A DNA stretch of 64,000 nucleotides from Micromonospora_G sp044458865 (lineage in GTDB: Bacteria; Actinomycetota; Actinomycetes; Mycobacteriales; Micromonosporaceae). This document shows, piece by piece, positions 26,624-36,063 of this stretch. The notes under the pieces were generated by a model. It was not told the DNA's origin, made no database searches, and was given only the letters and a program-made list of their open reading frames with translations. The stretch's first letter is position 1, and each line of letters starts with the position of its first letter. Where the stretch lies: assembly GCF_044458865.1 (NCBI RefSeq), contig NZ_JBITIH010000013.1, forward strand, positions 124,001 through 188,000, written 5' to 3'. The translations under genes and the position numbers were made by a program.

Positions 26624-26681
26624 CGGCGACGCCCACCCCTTACGTCGTACCCCCTCTTTTTGCTGGTTCGGAAGGACAGTC

Positions 26682-28022
26682 ATGATCAAGTTTCCCCGGC
26701 GGGGCTTCCTGGCGGCAGCAGCCGTCGCCACCGCCGCCACCCTCGCTCTCGCCGCCTGCGGCTCGGGCGACTCCGGGTCGAGCGCCAGCGAGACCTTCTC
26801 CGACGCCGACGTCCAGGCCGCGCTGACCAAGGGCGGCAACCTGACCGTGTGGGCCTGGGAGCCCACCATCAAGCAGGTCGCCGAGAAGTTCCAGCAGCAG
26901 TACCCGAACGTCAAGGTGAACCTGGTCAACGCCGGTACCGGCAACGACCAGTACACCGCCCTGCAGAACGCCATCACCGCCGGTAAGGGCGGCCCGGACG
27001 TCGCGCAGATCGAGTACTACGCCCTGCCGCAGTTCGCGCTCGCCAAGTCGGTCACCGACCTGACCGCCTTCAAGGCCGGCGACCTCGACGGGACCTTCAC
27101 GCCCGGCCCGTGGGCCTCGGTCCACTCCGGCAGCGGCATCTTCGGCCTGCCGATGGACTCCGGCCCGATGGCGCTCTACTACAACAAGGACGTCTTCGAC
27201 AAGCACGGCATCACCGTCCCCACCACCTGGGACGAGTTCGTGACCGCGGCCCGCAAGCTGCACGCCGCCGACCCGAAGGTCTACATCACCAACGACACCG
27301 GCGACGCCGGCTTCACCACCAGCCTCATGTGGCAGGCCGGCGGCAAGCCGTACCAGGTCGACGGCACCAACGTGAAGATCGACATGACCGACCCGGGTGC
27401 CGCCGCCTTCGCCAAGACGTGGCAGCCGCTGATCGACGAGAAGCTGCTCGCCCCGATCAGCTCCTGGAGCGACCAGTGGTACCAGGGCCTGGCCAACGGC
27501 ACCATCGCCACCCTCGCCACCGGCGCCTGGATGCCGGCCAACCTGGTCTCCGGCGCGCCCGGCGGCGCGGGCAAGTGGCGGGTCGCGCCGCTGCCGCAGT
27601 GGCAGGCCGGTGCCAACAGCAGCGCCGAGAACGGTGGCAGCTCGCTCGCCATCCCGCAGGCCAGCACCAACAAGGCCCTGGCGTACGGCTTCCTGAAGTT
27701 CGCGAACGTCGGTGACGGCGTGCAGACGCGGGTCGACAACGGCGCGTTCCCGGCCACCACGGCACAGCTCCAGTCGCCGGCCTTCCTCAACACCGAGTTC
27801 GCCTACTTCGGCGGCCAGAAGGCCAACCAGATCTTCGCCGACTCCGCGAAGAACGTCGTCAGCGGCTGGTCGTACCTGCCCTTCCAGGTCTACGCCAACA
27901 GCATCTTCAACGACACCGTCGGCAAGGCCTACGTCTCCAGCACCACGCTGACGGACGGGCTGAAGGCCTGGCAGGACGCCAGCGTCAAGTACGGCACCGA
28001 GCAGGGCTTCACCGTCAAGTAA
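26682..28022 (+). CDS. Sugar ABC transporter substrate-binding lipoprotein
   Basis: A 446-residue CUT1 extracellular solute-binding protein. The N-terminus FPRRGFLAAAA has a twin-arginine look and ends in a lipobox LAAC (Cys26), so it may be a Tat-exported lipoprotein. The body has NLTVWAWEPTIKQVAEKFQQ and AGKGGPDVAQIEYYALPQ, usual for sugar binders. GGAAGGA precedes ATG 26682. No dedicated ATPase is encoded here, so the importer probably uses a shared MsiK-type ATPase encoded elsewhere, as is common in actinobacteria. Confidence 0.92.
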   Translation: MIKFPRRGFLAAAAVATAATLALAACGSGDSGSSASETFSDADVQAALTKGGNLTVWAWEPTIKQVAEKFQQQYPNVKVNLVNAGTGNDQYTALQNAITAGKGGPDVAQIEYYALPQFALAKSVTDLTAFKAGDLDGTFTPGPWASVHSGSGIFGLPMDSGPMALYYNKDVFDKHGITVPTTWDEFVTAARKLHAADPKVYITNDTGDAGFTTSLMWQAGGKPYQVDGTNVKIDMTDPGAAAFAKTWQPLIDEKLLAPISSWSDQWYQGLANGTIATLATGAWMPANLVSGAPGGAGKWRVAPLPQWQAGANSSAENGGSSLAIPQASTNKALAYGFLKFANVGDGVQTRVDNGAFPATTAQLQSPAFLNTEFAYFGGQKANQIFADSAKNVVSGWSYLPFQVYANSIFNDTVGKAYVSSTTLTDGLKAWQDASVKYGTEQGFTVK

Positions 28023-28033
28023 CACCCCACGCC

Positions 28034-28067
28034 CCGGGACGGCCCGCCGCGAGGCCGGCCGTCCCGG
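28034..28067. terminator. Stem-loop between the sugar-binding protein and GH42 genes
   Basis: Arms 28034-28044 and 28057-28067 form a perfect 11-bp GC stem with a 12-nt loop, 12 nt after the binding-protein stop. It may act as a partial terminator or protect the abundant binding-protein transcript. Confidence 0.6.
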
Positions 28068-28134
28068 CGCATTCGGTCGGCGTACCCGGCCCGTGGTCCG
28101 TGGTCGTCACCGCTCGAACGTGCAAGGAGCAGCA

Positions 28135-30186
28135 GTGGTTTCTCGTACCACCCCTCGCTGGCTGCGCTGGCCTGACCCGGAGCCCGGTGCCCGGCTGGCG
28201 TTCGGCGCCGACTACAACCCGGAGCAGTGGTCCCCGGACGTCTGGGCCGAGGACATCCAGGCCATGCGTACCGCCGGGGTCAACATCGTCTCCCTCGCCA
28301 TCTTCTCCTGGGCTCGGATCCAGCCCACCGCGGACACCTACGACTTCGCCTGGCTCGACGAGGTCATGGACCTGCTGCACGCCGGCGGCATCGCCGTCGA
28401 CCTCGCCACCGCGACCGCCTCGCCGCCGCCCTGGCTCACCACGGCGCACCCCGAGATCCTCCCGGTCGACGTGAACGGCGCCACCATCTCGCCCGGCGCC
28501 CGGCAGCACTGGCGACCCACCTCGCCGGTCTTCCGTGAACACGCCCTGCGCCTGGTTCAGACCATGGCCCAGCGGTACGCCGACCACCCCGCGCTGACCG
28601 CCTGGCACATCTCCAACGAGCTCGGCTGCCACAACATCTACGACTTCTCCGACGACGCCGCCCGCGCCTTCCGCGACTGGTTGCGGGAGCGGTACGGCAG
28701 TCTCGACGGGCTCAACGCCGCCTGGGGCACCGCCTTCTGGTCCCAGCGCTACAGCGACTGGGAGCAGATCCTGCCGCCTCGGCTCGCCGCGTCCCACCCC
28801 AACCCGACCCAGCAGTTGGACTTCAAGCGCTTCTCCTCCGACGCCCTCAAGGACTACCTCCGGGCCGAGCGGGACATCCTGCGCGCCATCACCCCGGACG
28901 TCCCGATCACCACCAACTTCATGGTGATGGGCGAGACCCGGGGAATGGACTACGCCGACTGGGCCGGCGAGGTCGACTTCGTCGCCAACGACCACTACGT
29001 CCTACCCGGACCGCAGGCCCTCGACGAACTCTCCTTCTCGGCGAACCTCACCGGCAACATCGCGCAGGGCCGGCCCTGGTTCCTGATGGAACACTCCACC
29101 AGCGCGGTCAACTGGCAGCCGATCAACGTGGCCAAGCGACCGGGCGAGCTGGCCCGCGACTCGCTCACCCACGTCGCCCACGGGGCCGACGCCGTCTGCT
29201 ACTTCCAGTGGCGGCAGTCCGCGGCCGGCGCGGAGAAGTACCACTCGGCCATGCTTCCCCACGCCGGTACCGAGAGCGAGGTCTTCCGCGCGGTCACCGA
29301 CCTGGGAGCCACGCTGGGCCGGCTCGCGCCGATCGCCGGCACGCACCGCCGGCCTGCCCGCGCGGCCATCCTGTTCGACTGGACCTCCTGGTGGACCAGC
29401 GAGCACGACTCCCACCCCAGCTCCCGCCTGCGTTACCGGCAGGAGGCGCTGGACTGGTACTCGGCCTTCCTCGACCTTGGCGTCCGGGTCGACGTGCTAC
29501 CGGTCGCCGCCCCGCTCGACGGGTACGACGTGGTTGTCGCACCGGTGCTGCACGTCGTACCGGCGGCGCTCGCACAGCGCCTGGGCGCGTACGTCGCCGC
29601 TGGTGGGCACCTCGTCACCACGTACTTCTCGGGGATCGTGGACGAGAACGACCACGTCTGGCTCGGCGGCTACCCGGGTGCGTTGCGTGACCTGCTGGGC
29701 ATCCGGATCGAGGAGTTCGGTCCGCTGCTCGACACCGAACAGGTGGAGCTGGACAACGGCACCACCGGCACGCTCTGGACCGACCGGATCGATGTCACCG
29801 ACGCCCGGGTGGAGGTGTTGGCCCGGTACCGCACCGGCAACCTGGCCGGCCGCCCGGCGGTGACCCGTCGGGTCACCGACACCGGTTCGGCGAGCTACGT
29901 CTCGACCCGGCTCGGACAGGCCGGGCTCCGCCCGGTGCTGGCCGGCCTGCTCGACGCGGCCGGCGTCGGCAGCGAGCTGCCGGAGGCGTTGCGCGGCCGA
30001 GTGGAGCTCACGATCCGGGGCGGTTCCGACAGCGGCGACGGTGCGGAGTTCTGGTTCGTGATCAACCGTACGGACGAGTCGGTCGACCTCTCCGAGGTCG
30101 GCGGCGACGTACTCGGTGAGCCGGACGGCGCGGTCGGCCCGCAGTCCGTCCTGGCCGCGCGAGGGGTCAGCGTACGGCGACGCTGA
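28135..30186 (+). CDS. GH42 beta-galactosidase
   Basis: A 683-residue cytoplasmic beta-galactosidase of glycoside hydrolase family 42. RLAFGADYNPEQW opens the barrel. Acid/base Glu162 is in WHISNELGCH and the nucleophile Glu319 in FLMEHSTSAVNW, the canonical GH42 pair. The trimerisation domain (about 375-570) and C-terminal beta domain are present, so the enzyme is full length. GTG 28135 has AAGGAG six nt upstream. It follows the sugar importer under LacI control, pointing to uptake of a galactoside followed by intracellular cleavage. Confidence 0.93.
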   Translation: MVSRTTPRWLRWPDPEPGARLAFGADYNPEQWSPDVWAEDIQAMRTAGVNIVSLAIFSWARIQPTADTYDFAWLDEVMDLLHAGGIAVDLATATASPPPWLTTAHPEILPVDVNGATISPGARQHWRPTSPVFREHALRLVQTMAQRYADHPALTAWHISNELGCHNIYDFSDDAARAFRDWLRERYGSLDGLNAAWGTAFWSQRYSDWEQILPPRLAASHPNPTQQLDFKRFSSDALKDYLRAERDILRAITPDVPITTNFMVMGETRGMDYADWAGEVDFVANDHYVLPGPQALDELSFSANLTGNIAQGRPWFLMEHSTSAVNWQPINVAKRPGELARDSLTHVAHGADAVCYFQWRQSAAGAEKYHSAMLPHAGTESEVFRAVTDLGATLGRLAPIAGTHRRPARAAILFDWTSWWTSEHDSHPSSRLRYRQEALDWYSAFLDLGVRVDVLPVAAPLDGYDVVVAPVLHVVPAALAQRLGAYVAAGGHLVTTYFSGIVDENDHVWLGGYPGALRDLLGIRIEEFGPLLDTEQVELDNGTTGTLWTDRIDVTDARVEVLARYRTGNLAGRPAVTRRVTDTGSASYVSTRLGQAGLRPVLAGLLDAAGVGSELPEALRGRVELTIRGGSDSGDGAEFWFVINRTDESVDLSEVGGDVLGEPDGAVGPQSVLAARGVSVRRR

Positions 30187-30196
30187 ACCGTTTCGT

Positions 30197-30239
30197 CCGT
30201 GTGGCGCCTCAACCCGGCGACGGGTGGGGCGCCACACGG
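30197..30239. terminator. Stem-loop terminator after the GH42 gene
   Basis: Arms 30197-30208 and 30228-30239 form a perfect 12-bp stem with a 19-nt loop, 10 nt after the GH42 stop. It lies between convergent genes. Confidence 0.7.
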
Positions 30240-30301
30240 CTGTCAGGCGCCCGTCACCGCGATAGGCACATGAACGCGTCGGAGGCCGCTTCGGTGTCCG
30301 G

Positions 30302-31288
30302 TCAGCGGTGCCCGACCGACTCGGGTAGGGGAGCGCCCCACCCCTCGGGCACCGGTAGTCCGGCCGCCCGCCGGGCCAGGATGGCCGCGCCGACCTGGGC
30401 GGCGAGCGCTCCGAAGGTCGAGGTGAGCACCGGCGGGGCGCTGCGCCAGGCGAGCGCCGCGCGCAGCGTGTCGCGTACCGGGTCGAGCAGTTGCGCGCCG
30501 GCCTCGGCGAGGCCGCCGCCGAGGATGATGCAGGCCGGGTCGAGGGTCAGGGTCAGGGTGGTCAGCGCGGTTCCGAGGGCGTGCGTGGCGGTGTCCCAGA
30601 CGCTACGGGCGAGTGGGTCGGTGCCGGTGGCCTCGGCGATGGCCCGGCTGTCCAGCCCGGACGTGCCACCGAGCCGCGCGTAGCGGCGGGCCATGCCACC
30701 CGCGGAGGCGTACACCTCAAGGCAGCCCCGCTGGCCGCAACTGCACGGTTCGCCGCCCGGGTGGACCGGGGTGTGACCGACCTCCCCGGCCGACCAGGAG
30801 GCACCGGTGACCGGTTCGCCGTGCAGCACCACGGTCGCGGCGATGCCGGTGCCCAGCGGCAGGAGGACGAAGTTGTCCAGCCCACGGCCGGCTCCGGCAA
30901 CCGCCTCGGCGAGGCCCGCCGCCCGCGCGTCGTGCCCGATCGCCGCCGGCAGGCCGAGGTCCTGGCCGACCAGGGTACGCAGCGCGACGTCCCGGAACCT
31001 GATGTTCGAGGCGTAGCGGACCACCCCGGCCGCCTCGTCGACGATGCCGGGGGTGACCACCCCGACCCCGACCGGTGTGGCGCCGAGGGCGAGTGCGTCG
31101 TCGCGTAGCCGCAGGCAGAGGGCCCGTACCGCGTCGATCGGCTCGATGTCGGTCCCGGTCTGGGAGGGTACGACCAGCGAGTGCCGGATCCGCCCGTCCT
31201 CGCCGACCACGGACCCCTTCATGGTGGTGCCCCCGACGTCGACCGCGAGGACACAGGATTCGACGACGGGTGTGCTGTGCCGGGTCAC
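30302..31288 (-). CDS. ROK-family sugar kinase
   Basis: A 328-residue ROK kinase. The ATP phosphate loop DVGGTTMKG is at residues 17-25, the catalytic Asp in AIGHDARAAG, and the zinc-binding motif in PCSCGQRGCLE. No N-terminal HTH is present, unlike the ROK regulator two genes upstream, so it is a kinase. It probably phosphorylates a hexose or N-acylhexosamine. GTG 31288 is four nt after the M81 peptidase stop, so the two are co-translated. Confidence 0.9.
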   Translation of the reverse strand: MTRHSTPVVESCVLAVDVGGTTMKGSVVGEDGRIRHSLVVPSQTGTDIEPIDAVRALCLRLRDDALALGATPVGVGVVTPGIVDEAAGVVRYASNIRFRDVALRTLVGQDLGLPAAIGHDARAAGLAEAVAGAGRGLDNFVLLPLGTGIAATVVLHGEPVTGASWSAGEVGHTPVHPGGEPCSCGQRGCLEVYASAGGMARRYARLGGTSGLDSRAIAEATGTDPLARSVWDTATHALGTALTTLTLTLDPACIILGGGLAEAGAQLLDPVRDTLRAALAWRSAPPVLTSTFGALAAQVGAAILARRAAGLPVPEGWGAPLPESVGHR

Positions 31289-31292
31289 GTGA

Positions 31293-32762
31293 TCACCCGG
31301 TCACCACGGCGAGGTCCGCGACGAAGTCGCGGTCCAGCGGGAAGAGCGGTCGGACCAGGCGTTCGTACGGCAGCCGTTCGAGGTCCTGGTCGACCCCGCC
31401 CGGGGTCAGGGCGAGCAGCCAGTCCCCGGCCGCGTCGAAGAGTTCGGGTTCGAGGTAGCCGATCTTCACCACGACGAGGTCCACCGCGTCGACCGCGATC
31501 CCGAGTCGTGTGTACGAGGCAAGTTGGCGGTACTGCATCCGCCGGGAGGTGAGCAGGACACTCAGGCCACCGACCCGTACGCTCACACACCGTCCGCCGT
31601 CGGGGTCGTCGGCGACCGCCTCCAGGGTGCCCTCCAGCCGGAGCGGGCCGGGCTCACGTGGGTCGATCCGCCCACCGGCGAGTACGTCGACCGCTGAGCC
31701 GACCGGCTGGCCGGCGATCTGTGCCACCGTCTCCGGGTCGACCAGGGACGCGTACACCGCCCGAAGTGAACCGTCGCGGATCGCGGGGCGTGCGAGCATC
31801 CGTTCGAGGGCGAAGGTGACGTCGTCGGCCCCGCCGGCGCCGGGGTTGTCACCGGAGTCGCTGATGAAGAACGGGCGCCGGGCGGGGTCGGTGACCGCGA
31901 CCGTGGCCGCGTCGAGGCAGTCGTCCATCGAGCCGGTCGGCGCGACGAACGCGAACTCGTCCCGGGCGGCCCAGAAAAGGTCGCCGAGCTCCCGGGCGGC
32001 ATCGGTGGTGGGGCCGGCGCTGGTGCCGGTGACGACGACGGCGGCCCGGCAGCGGGGCTGGTCGGCCCAGGCGAACCCGATCCAGATGGCGGCGTCGATG
32101 ATCCCGTCCCGGGCTTCGATCTCGGGGATGCGTCCATAGAGGCCCCGGGCGGGTTCGATCCGGGTGCTGGTCATCTCGCCGGGCAGCAGGACCGGTACGT
32201 GCACCAGGGCCTTGTCGGGGCGTTCCCCCCGGCGTAGCGCGTCGACCAGGTTGCGGGCGGCCCGTTCGCGGGTTTCCCAGACGTCGACGTGGGGCGCGGT
32301 GCGGTAGCAGGTGAGCAGGTCGCAGCCGTGGAACAGGACCGGGGAGACGTTGCCGTGCAGGTCCATGGCGGCGGAGATGAACGGTTCCGGTCCGATCACC
32401 GACCGGATCGCGGTGACCAGGTCTCCCTCGGCGTCGTCGCGCCCGACGACGCTCATCGCGCCGTGGATGTCGAGCAGGATGCCGTCGACCGGGCCGATCT
32501 CGGCCAGCGTGCGGGTGATCTCGGTGGACCAGGCGTCGTAGCTGGCCGCGTCGACCACGCCGCCGGGCAGCGCCCGGGCGTGGACCAGGGGTATCCATTC
32601 CACGTCGGCGGCCCAGGGGTGGACCGGGGAGAGCCAGTCGTAGCGGGCCAGCAGCGTGTCCCCCCGGGTGACCTCGAAGTCGTCGGCGGTGCTCAGGTGG
32701 GGGGTGAAGGTGCTGGATTCGATGTGGACGCCGCCGATGGCGATGCGCAGGGGACGGGGCAC
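31293..32762 (-). CDS. M81-family metallopeptidase (MlrC-like)
   Basis: A 489-residue protein with both MlrC domains. Metal-site motifs are GGVHIESSTF (His13, Glu15), LLDIHGAM (His100) and MDLHGN (His136). The C-terminal MlrC domain carries ISDSGDNPGAGG. The best-known member, microcystinase MlrC, cleaves linear peptides, but most genomic members sit beside dipeptide-type ABC transporters and have unknown substrates. Here it is co-transcribed with a ROK regulator and ROK kinase and is divergent from an oligopeptide-type importer. A glycopeptide or amino-sugar conjugate is a possible substrate (inference). Confidence 0.88.
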   Translation of the reverse strand: MPRPLRIAIGGVHIESSTFTPHLSTADDFEVTRGDTLLARYDWLSPVHPWAADVEWIPLVHARALPGGVVDAASYDAWSTEITRTLAEIGPVDGILLDIHGAMSVVGRDDAEGDLVTAIRSVIGPEPFISAAMDLHGNVSPVLFHGCDLLTCYRTAPHVDVWETRERAARNLVDALRRGERPDKALVHVPVLLPGEMTSTRIEPARGLYGRIPEIEARDGIIDAAIWIGFAWADQPRCRAAVVVTGTSAGPTTDAARELGDLFWAARDEFAFVAPTGSMDDCLDAATVAVTDPARRPFFISDSGDNPGAGGADDVTFALERMLARPAIRDGSLRAVYASLVDPETVAQIAGQPVGSAVDVLAGGRIDPREPGPLRLEGTLEAVADDPDGGRCVSVRVGGLSVLLTSRRMQYRQLASYTRLGIAVDAVDLVVVKIGYLEPELFDAAGDWLLALTPGGVDQDLERLPYERLVRPLFPLDRDFVADLAVVTG

Positions 32763-32776
32763 GGGTGCAGAACTCC

Positions 32777-33925
32777 TCAGGCGGGTCGGGCTTCGGCCGC
32801 CGTACGCACCAGGTGCCCGAGGCCGATGAGGGCCGCGTTCGCGCCGGCGGTGCTGGCGTCGATGGAGAGTGACTGGGTCATGGACGGTAGGCAGCGTTCG
32901 TAGAGCACCCCACGGGCGGCGGCCACGTAGACGTCGAGGCTGGAGAGGGCACCGCCGATGACGACGGCGTCCGGGTTCAGGAAGTTGACCAGCCCGGAGA
33001 GGGCCACCCCGACCAGCCCGCCGGCGCGGCGCACGATGGTTACCGCGGTCGGCTCGGCGTTGTTCACCGCGGTGATGACGTCGCGGGTGGTGGTCGTCGG
33101 CAGGCCGCCCTCGGTCAGTTGGTGGGCCAGGGCGGCGCCGCTGGCCACGGTCTCCAGGCAGCCCCGGTTGCCGCAGGAGCAGTGGCGCTCGCCGCTGTCG
33201 GCCACGCGTACGTGGGTGACGTCGCCGCTGAGCCCACGGCCGCCCCGGTAGATCTGGCCGTCGGTGACGAGGCAGCCGCCGATGCCGGTGCCGGCCTTGA
33301 CGTAGATCATGTCGCCGGTGTCCCGGCCCCTGGTGACGTACTCGCCGATGGCGGCGGCACGGGCGTCGTTGTCGACCACCACCGGGACGTCGAACCGCCG
33401 GCCGAGGTCGGCCTGTGCGTCGACACCGCTCCAGCCGGGCATGCGGGCGGGGCCGATGAGACGGCCCCGGGGGAACTCGACCGGACCCGGCAGGGCCGCA
33501 CCCACGCCGAGTAGCGCCTGCCCCGGGCTGGTGGCGGCCTGGAGCCTGGTGAACGTCTGGGCGACGGTGTCGAAGACCTCGCCGGGGCCGGCGGCGATGT
33601 CGATGGCGACCTCCTCGGTCGCGAGTAGACGCCCGTCGGGTGCGCAGATGCCGACGCGGGCGTGCTGGGCGCCGAGTTCGGAGACGGCGAAGACACCCTC
33701 GGTCTCGCGTAGGCGCAGGATGCGCGGCCGTCGTCCGCCGGTGGAACGGCCCACGCCCTCCTCCAGCACAGCGCCCTCCTCAAGTAGGCGCCGCACCACG
33801 CTGGTGACCGTCGAGGGGGCGACCTGGAGTGCCTCCACGAGGTCGGCGCGGGAGGTGGCCGCACCGCTGGCGAGCAGGTTGATGGTCTGTTCGCGCAGGG
33901 TGGCGGAGATCGACGGGTCCGACAT
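32777..33925 (-). CDS. ROK-family transcriptional regulator (NagC/XylR type)
   Basis: A 382-residue regulator. N-terminal winged helix at about residues 8-60 (INLLASGAATSRADLVEAL, then APSTVTSVVRRLLEEG), followed by a ROK domain with VDNDARAAAIGE and the zinc motif CSCGNRGCLE. ATG 33925 is preceded by GAGAAGGAGAG. First gene of the leftward operon and divergent from the peptide importer, which it likely controls in response to a sugar or sugar phosphate. Confidence 0.92.
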   Translation of the reverse strand: MSDPSISATLREQTINLLASGAATSRADLVEALQVAPSTVTSVVRRLLEEGAVLEEGVGRSTGGRRPRILRLRETEGVFAVSELGAQHARVGICAPDGRLLATEEVAIDIAAGPGEVFDTVAQTFTRLQAATSPGQALLGVGAALPGPVEFPRGRLIGPARMPGWSGVDAQADLGRRFDVPVVVDNDARAAAIGEYVTRGRDTGDMIYVKAGTGIGGCLVTDGQIYRGGRGLSGDVTHVRVADSGERHCSCGNRGCLETVASGAALAHQLTEGGLPTTTTRDVITAVNNAEPTAVTIVRRAGGLVGVALSGLVNFLNPDAVVIGGALSSLDVYVAAARGVLYERCLPSMTQSLSIDASTAGANAALIGLGHLVRTAAEARPA

Positions 33926-34020
33926 GCCTCTCCTTCTCAGGGCCGGTCTTCCGGCGTTTCCCTGCGCTGTCCGGCGGCGGGGACGCGCCACCGCGAAGAG
34001 TATCGGAAGATGCTTCGCCG

Positions 34021-34045
34021 ACTTTGATCGTAGCCCAACCAAAGT
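34021..34045. promoter_or_regulatory. Candidate ROK-regulator operator
   Basis: ACTTTG (34021-34026) and CAAAGT (34040-34045) form inverted half-sites separated by 13 nt. A second, imperfect pair (AACAAAG and TTTCGTT) follows up to about 34072. This A/T-richer patch lies between the divergent regulator and importer genes. NagC-type sites often have TTTG/CAAA arms, so binding by the ROK regulator is plausible but unproven. Confidence 0.3.
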
Positions 34046-34070
34046 TGCCGAACAAAGACGGTTAGTTTCG

Positions 34071-34098
34071 TTGACTCAAAACTTTACCCGCTATACAT
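34071..34098 (+). promoter_or_regulatory. Candidate promoter for the oligopeptide-type importer
   Basis: TTGACT (34071-34076) and TATACA (34092-34097) have a 15-nt spacer, slightly short but with good hexamers. Transcription would begin near 34105, leaving a leader of about 80 nt before ATG 34184. Confidence 0.5.
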
Positions 34099-34183
34099 TC
34101 TTCGCGTTGATCGTTCGAGGAGCACCGGGCGGCCGGACCCGACGCGGACGACGCGGGGCGTAGGCCATCAATCGAGGAGACCC

Positions 34184-35992
34184 ATGAGACGCAGATTCCC
34201 GTGGCGCGCACGGCGCGGCACCATGGCCGTAGCCAGCGCGATCGTCATCGGATTGGGGCTTACCGCCTGCACGGGTGGTGCCGGCTCGACCAAGAACGGC
34301 GCGGGCGGAAGTCAGGGCCGGGACACCGTGACCGTCGCCTTCCGCACCCCGAACTGGATCCTGCCGATCTCGGCACCGGGCTTCACCCAGGGCGAGAACG
34401 CGATCTTCGGCGCCGCCCAGTACCGGCACCTGTACGAGTACCGGTTGGACGGCACGGCCAAGTACAACATCGATCCCGAGCGCTCGATGGCCCAGCCCCC
34501 GGAGATCAGCGACGGCGGCCGGACCATGACCATCACGCTCAAGGAGAACACCTGGTCGGACGGGAAGCCGGTCACCACCCGGGACATCAAGTTCTGGTAT
34601 GACCTGGTCACCGCCAACAAGGACAAGTGGGCGTCCTACCGGGCCGGTGGCTTCCCCGACAACATCGCCGCGTTCACGGTGAAGGACGCCAAGACCTTCT
34701 CGCTGACCACCACCCAGGTGTACAACACCGCGTGGTTCGTCGGAAACCAGCTCAACCGGATCGTGCCGATGCCGCAGCACGTCTGGGACAAGGACTCCGC
34801 GACCGCGCAACCGGCCGACCTGTCCAGCACGCCGGCCGGCGCCCAGAAGGTCTTCGCCTTCCTCACCGAGGCGGCGAAGGACCCGAAGACGTACGCGACC
34901 AACGAGCTGTGGAAGGTCAACAGCGGGGCGTGGAAACTGGACCGGTACGTGCCGAACGGAGAGGTCGTCCTCACCGCACAGCCGAACTACTCCGGCAGCG
35001 ACAAGCCGAAGCTGTCGAAGGTCGTACTTCGGCCGTTCACCAGTGACGACGCGGAGTTCAACGTGCTCCGCGCCGGGGAGATCGACTACGGCTACGTACC
35101 CGCGTCGAACCTGTCCCAGGAGAAGTACCTGGAGTCCAAGGACTACAAGATCTCGCCCTGGTACGGGTGGTCCATCACCTACCTGCAACTGAACTACCAC
35201 AACCCGAAGACGGGCGTGCTGTTCAAGCAGCCGTACCTGCGCCAGGCGATGCAGATGCTGATCGACCAGCCGACCATCAGCAAGGTCATCTGGTCCGGCA
35301 TGGCGTCGCCGAGCTGCGGGCCGGTACCGCCGAAGCCGGGCGGTGACGCCTCCGCCGGATGCGTCTACTCCTTCGACCCCGCCAAGGCTCGGCAACTGCT
35401 GGAGAGCCACGGCTGGAAGGTCACCCCGGACGGCCAGACCACCTGCCAGAACGCGGGCAGTGGCGCGGACCAGTGCGGCGAGGGCATCGCCGCCGGCACC
35501 CCGTTGGCCCTGACCGTGGTCAGCCAGACCGGTTTCGCCGCGACCACGAAGATGTTCGCGGAGATCAAGTCGCAGATGTCGAAGGTCGGGATCGACCTGA
35601 CCATCAAGGAGGTCCCGGACTCGGTCGCGGTCACCCCGGCCTGCAAGCCGGCCGACGCCACCTGCACCTGGGACATGTCCTTCTTCGGATCGCAGGGCAG
35701 TTGGTACTACCCGGCCTTCGCCAGCGGTGAGCGGCTCTTCGCCACGGATGCCCCGGTCAACCTGGGCAGCTACAGCAACCCGGAGGCGGACAAGCTGATC
35801 GAGGCGACCCAGTTCTCCGAGGACGACGGTGCGCTCAAGGCGTACAACGACCTGCTGGCGAAGGACCTGCCGGTGCTCTGGATGCCCAATCCGGTGTTCC
35901 AGATCTCGGCGTACCGCACCGGGCTCCAGGGTGTCGATCCGCAGGACCCGATGAACAACATGTTCTTCCAGGACTGGTCCTGGAAGAGCTGA
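34184..35992 (+). CDS. Peptide-type ABC transporter substrate-binding lipoprotein (SBP_bac_5)
   Basis: A 602-residue family-5 binding protein. Basic N-terminus, hydrophobic core and lipobox LTAC (Cys29). The body shows NPERSMAQ-like ligand region, VRITLKENTWSDGKPVTTRD-type sequence near residue 120 and YNDLLAKDLPVLWMPNPV near the C-terminus. ATG 34184 has GAGGAG upstream. It begins the five-gene importer operon. Ligand is unknown; the divergent ROK/M81 genes suggest a peptide or glycopeptide. Confidence 0.92.
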   Translation: MRRRFPWRARRGTMAVASAIVIGLGLTACTGGAGSTKNGAGGSQGRDTVTVAFRTPNWILPISAPGFTQGENAIFGAAQYRHLYEYRLDGTAKYNIDPERSMAQPPEISDGGRTMTITLKENTWSDGKPVTTRDIKFWYDLVTANKDKWASYRAGGFPDNIAAFTVKDAKTFSLTTTQVYNTAWFVGNQLNRIVPMPQHVWDKDSATAQPADLSSTPAGAQKVFAFLTEAAKDPKTYATNELWKVNSGAWKLDRYVPNGEVVLTAQPNYSGSDKPKLSKVVLRPFTSDDAEFNVLRAGEIDYGYVPASNLSQEKYLESKDYKISPWYGWSITYLQLNYHNPKTGVLFKQPYLRQAMQMLIDQPTISKVIWSGMASPSCGPVPPKPGGDASAGCVYSFDPAKARQLLESHGWKVTPDGQTTCQNAGSGADQCGEGIAAGTPLALTVVSQTGFAATTKMFAEIKSQMSKVGIDLTIKEVPDSVAVTPACKPADATCTWDMSFFGSQGSWYYPAFASGERLFATDAPVNLGSYSNPEADKLIEATQFSEDDGALKAYNDLLAKDLPVLWMPNPVFQISAYRTGLQGVDPQDPMNNMFFQDWSWKS

Positions 35993-36007
35993 GTCACTGA
36001 CCGTCCC

Positions 36008-36041
36008 GGCTCCGATGGCGCCCCCGCGCGCCATCGGAGCC
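36008..36041. terminator. Stem-loop between binding-protein and permease genes
   Basis: Arms 36008-36021 and 36028-36041 form a perfect 14-bp stem with a 6-nt loop, 15 nt after the binding-protein stop. In ABC operons such a hairpin commonly raises the binding protein relative to permeases by partial termination or by transcript protection. Confidence 0.65.
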
Positions 36042-36063
36042 CCTGACCGGGAGGGAGTCGCCA

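Noticed and set aside
24821..26977. A 718-codon open frame antisense to the sugar permease and binding-protein genes
   Set aside because: It is rich in Arg, Gly, Asp and Val with no domain, and mirrors the codon structure of the well-supported + strand genes. High GC content creates such shadows.
34091..36034. A 647-codon open frame antisense to the peptide-binding protein
   Set aside because: Low-complexity Arg/Gly/Val translation with no motif; the + strand gene has a lipobox and family signatures.
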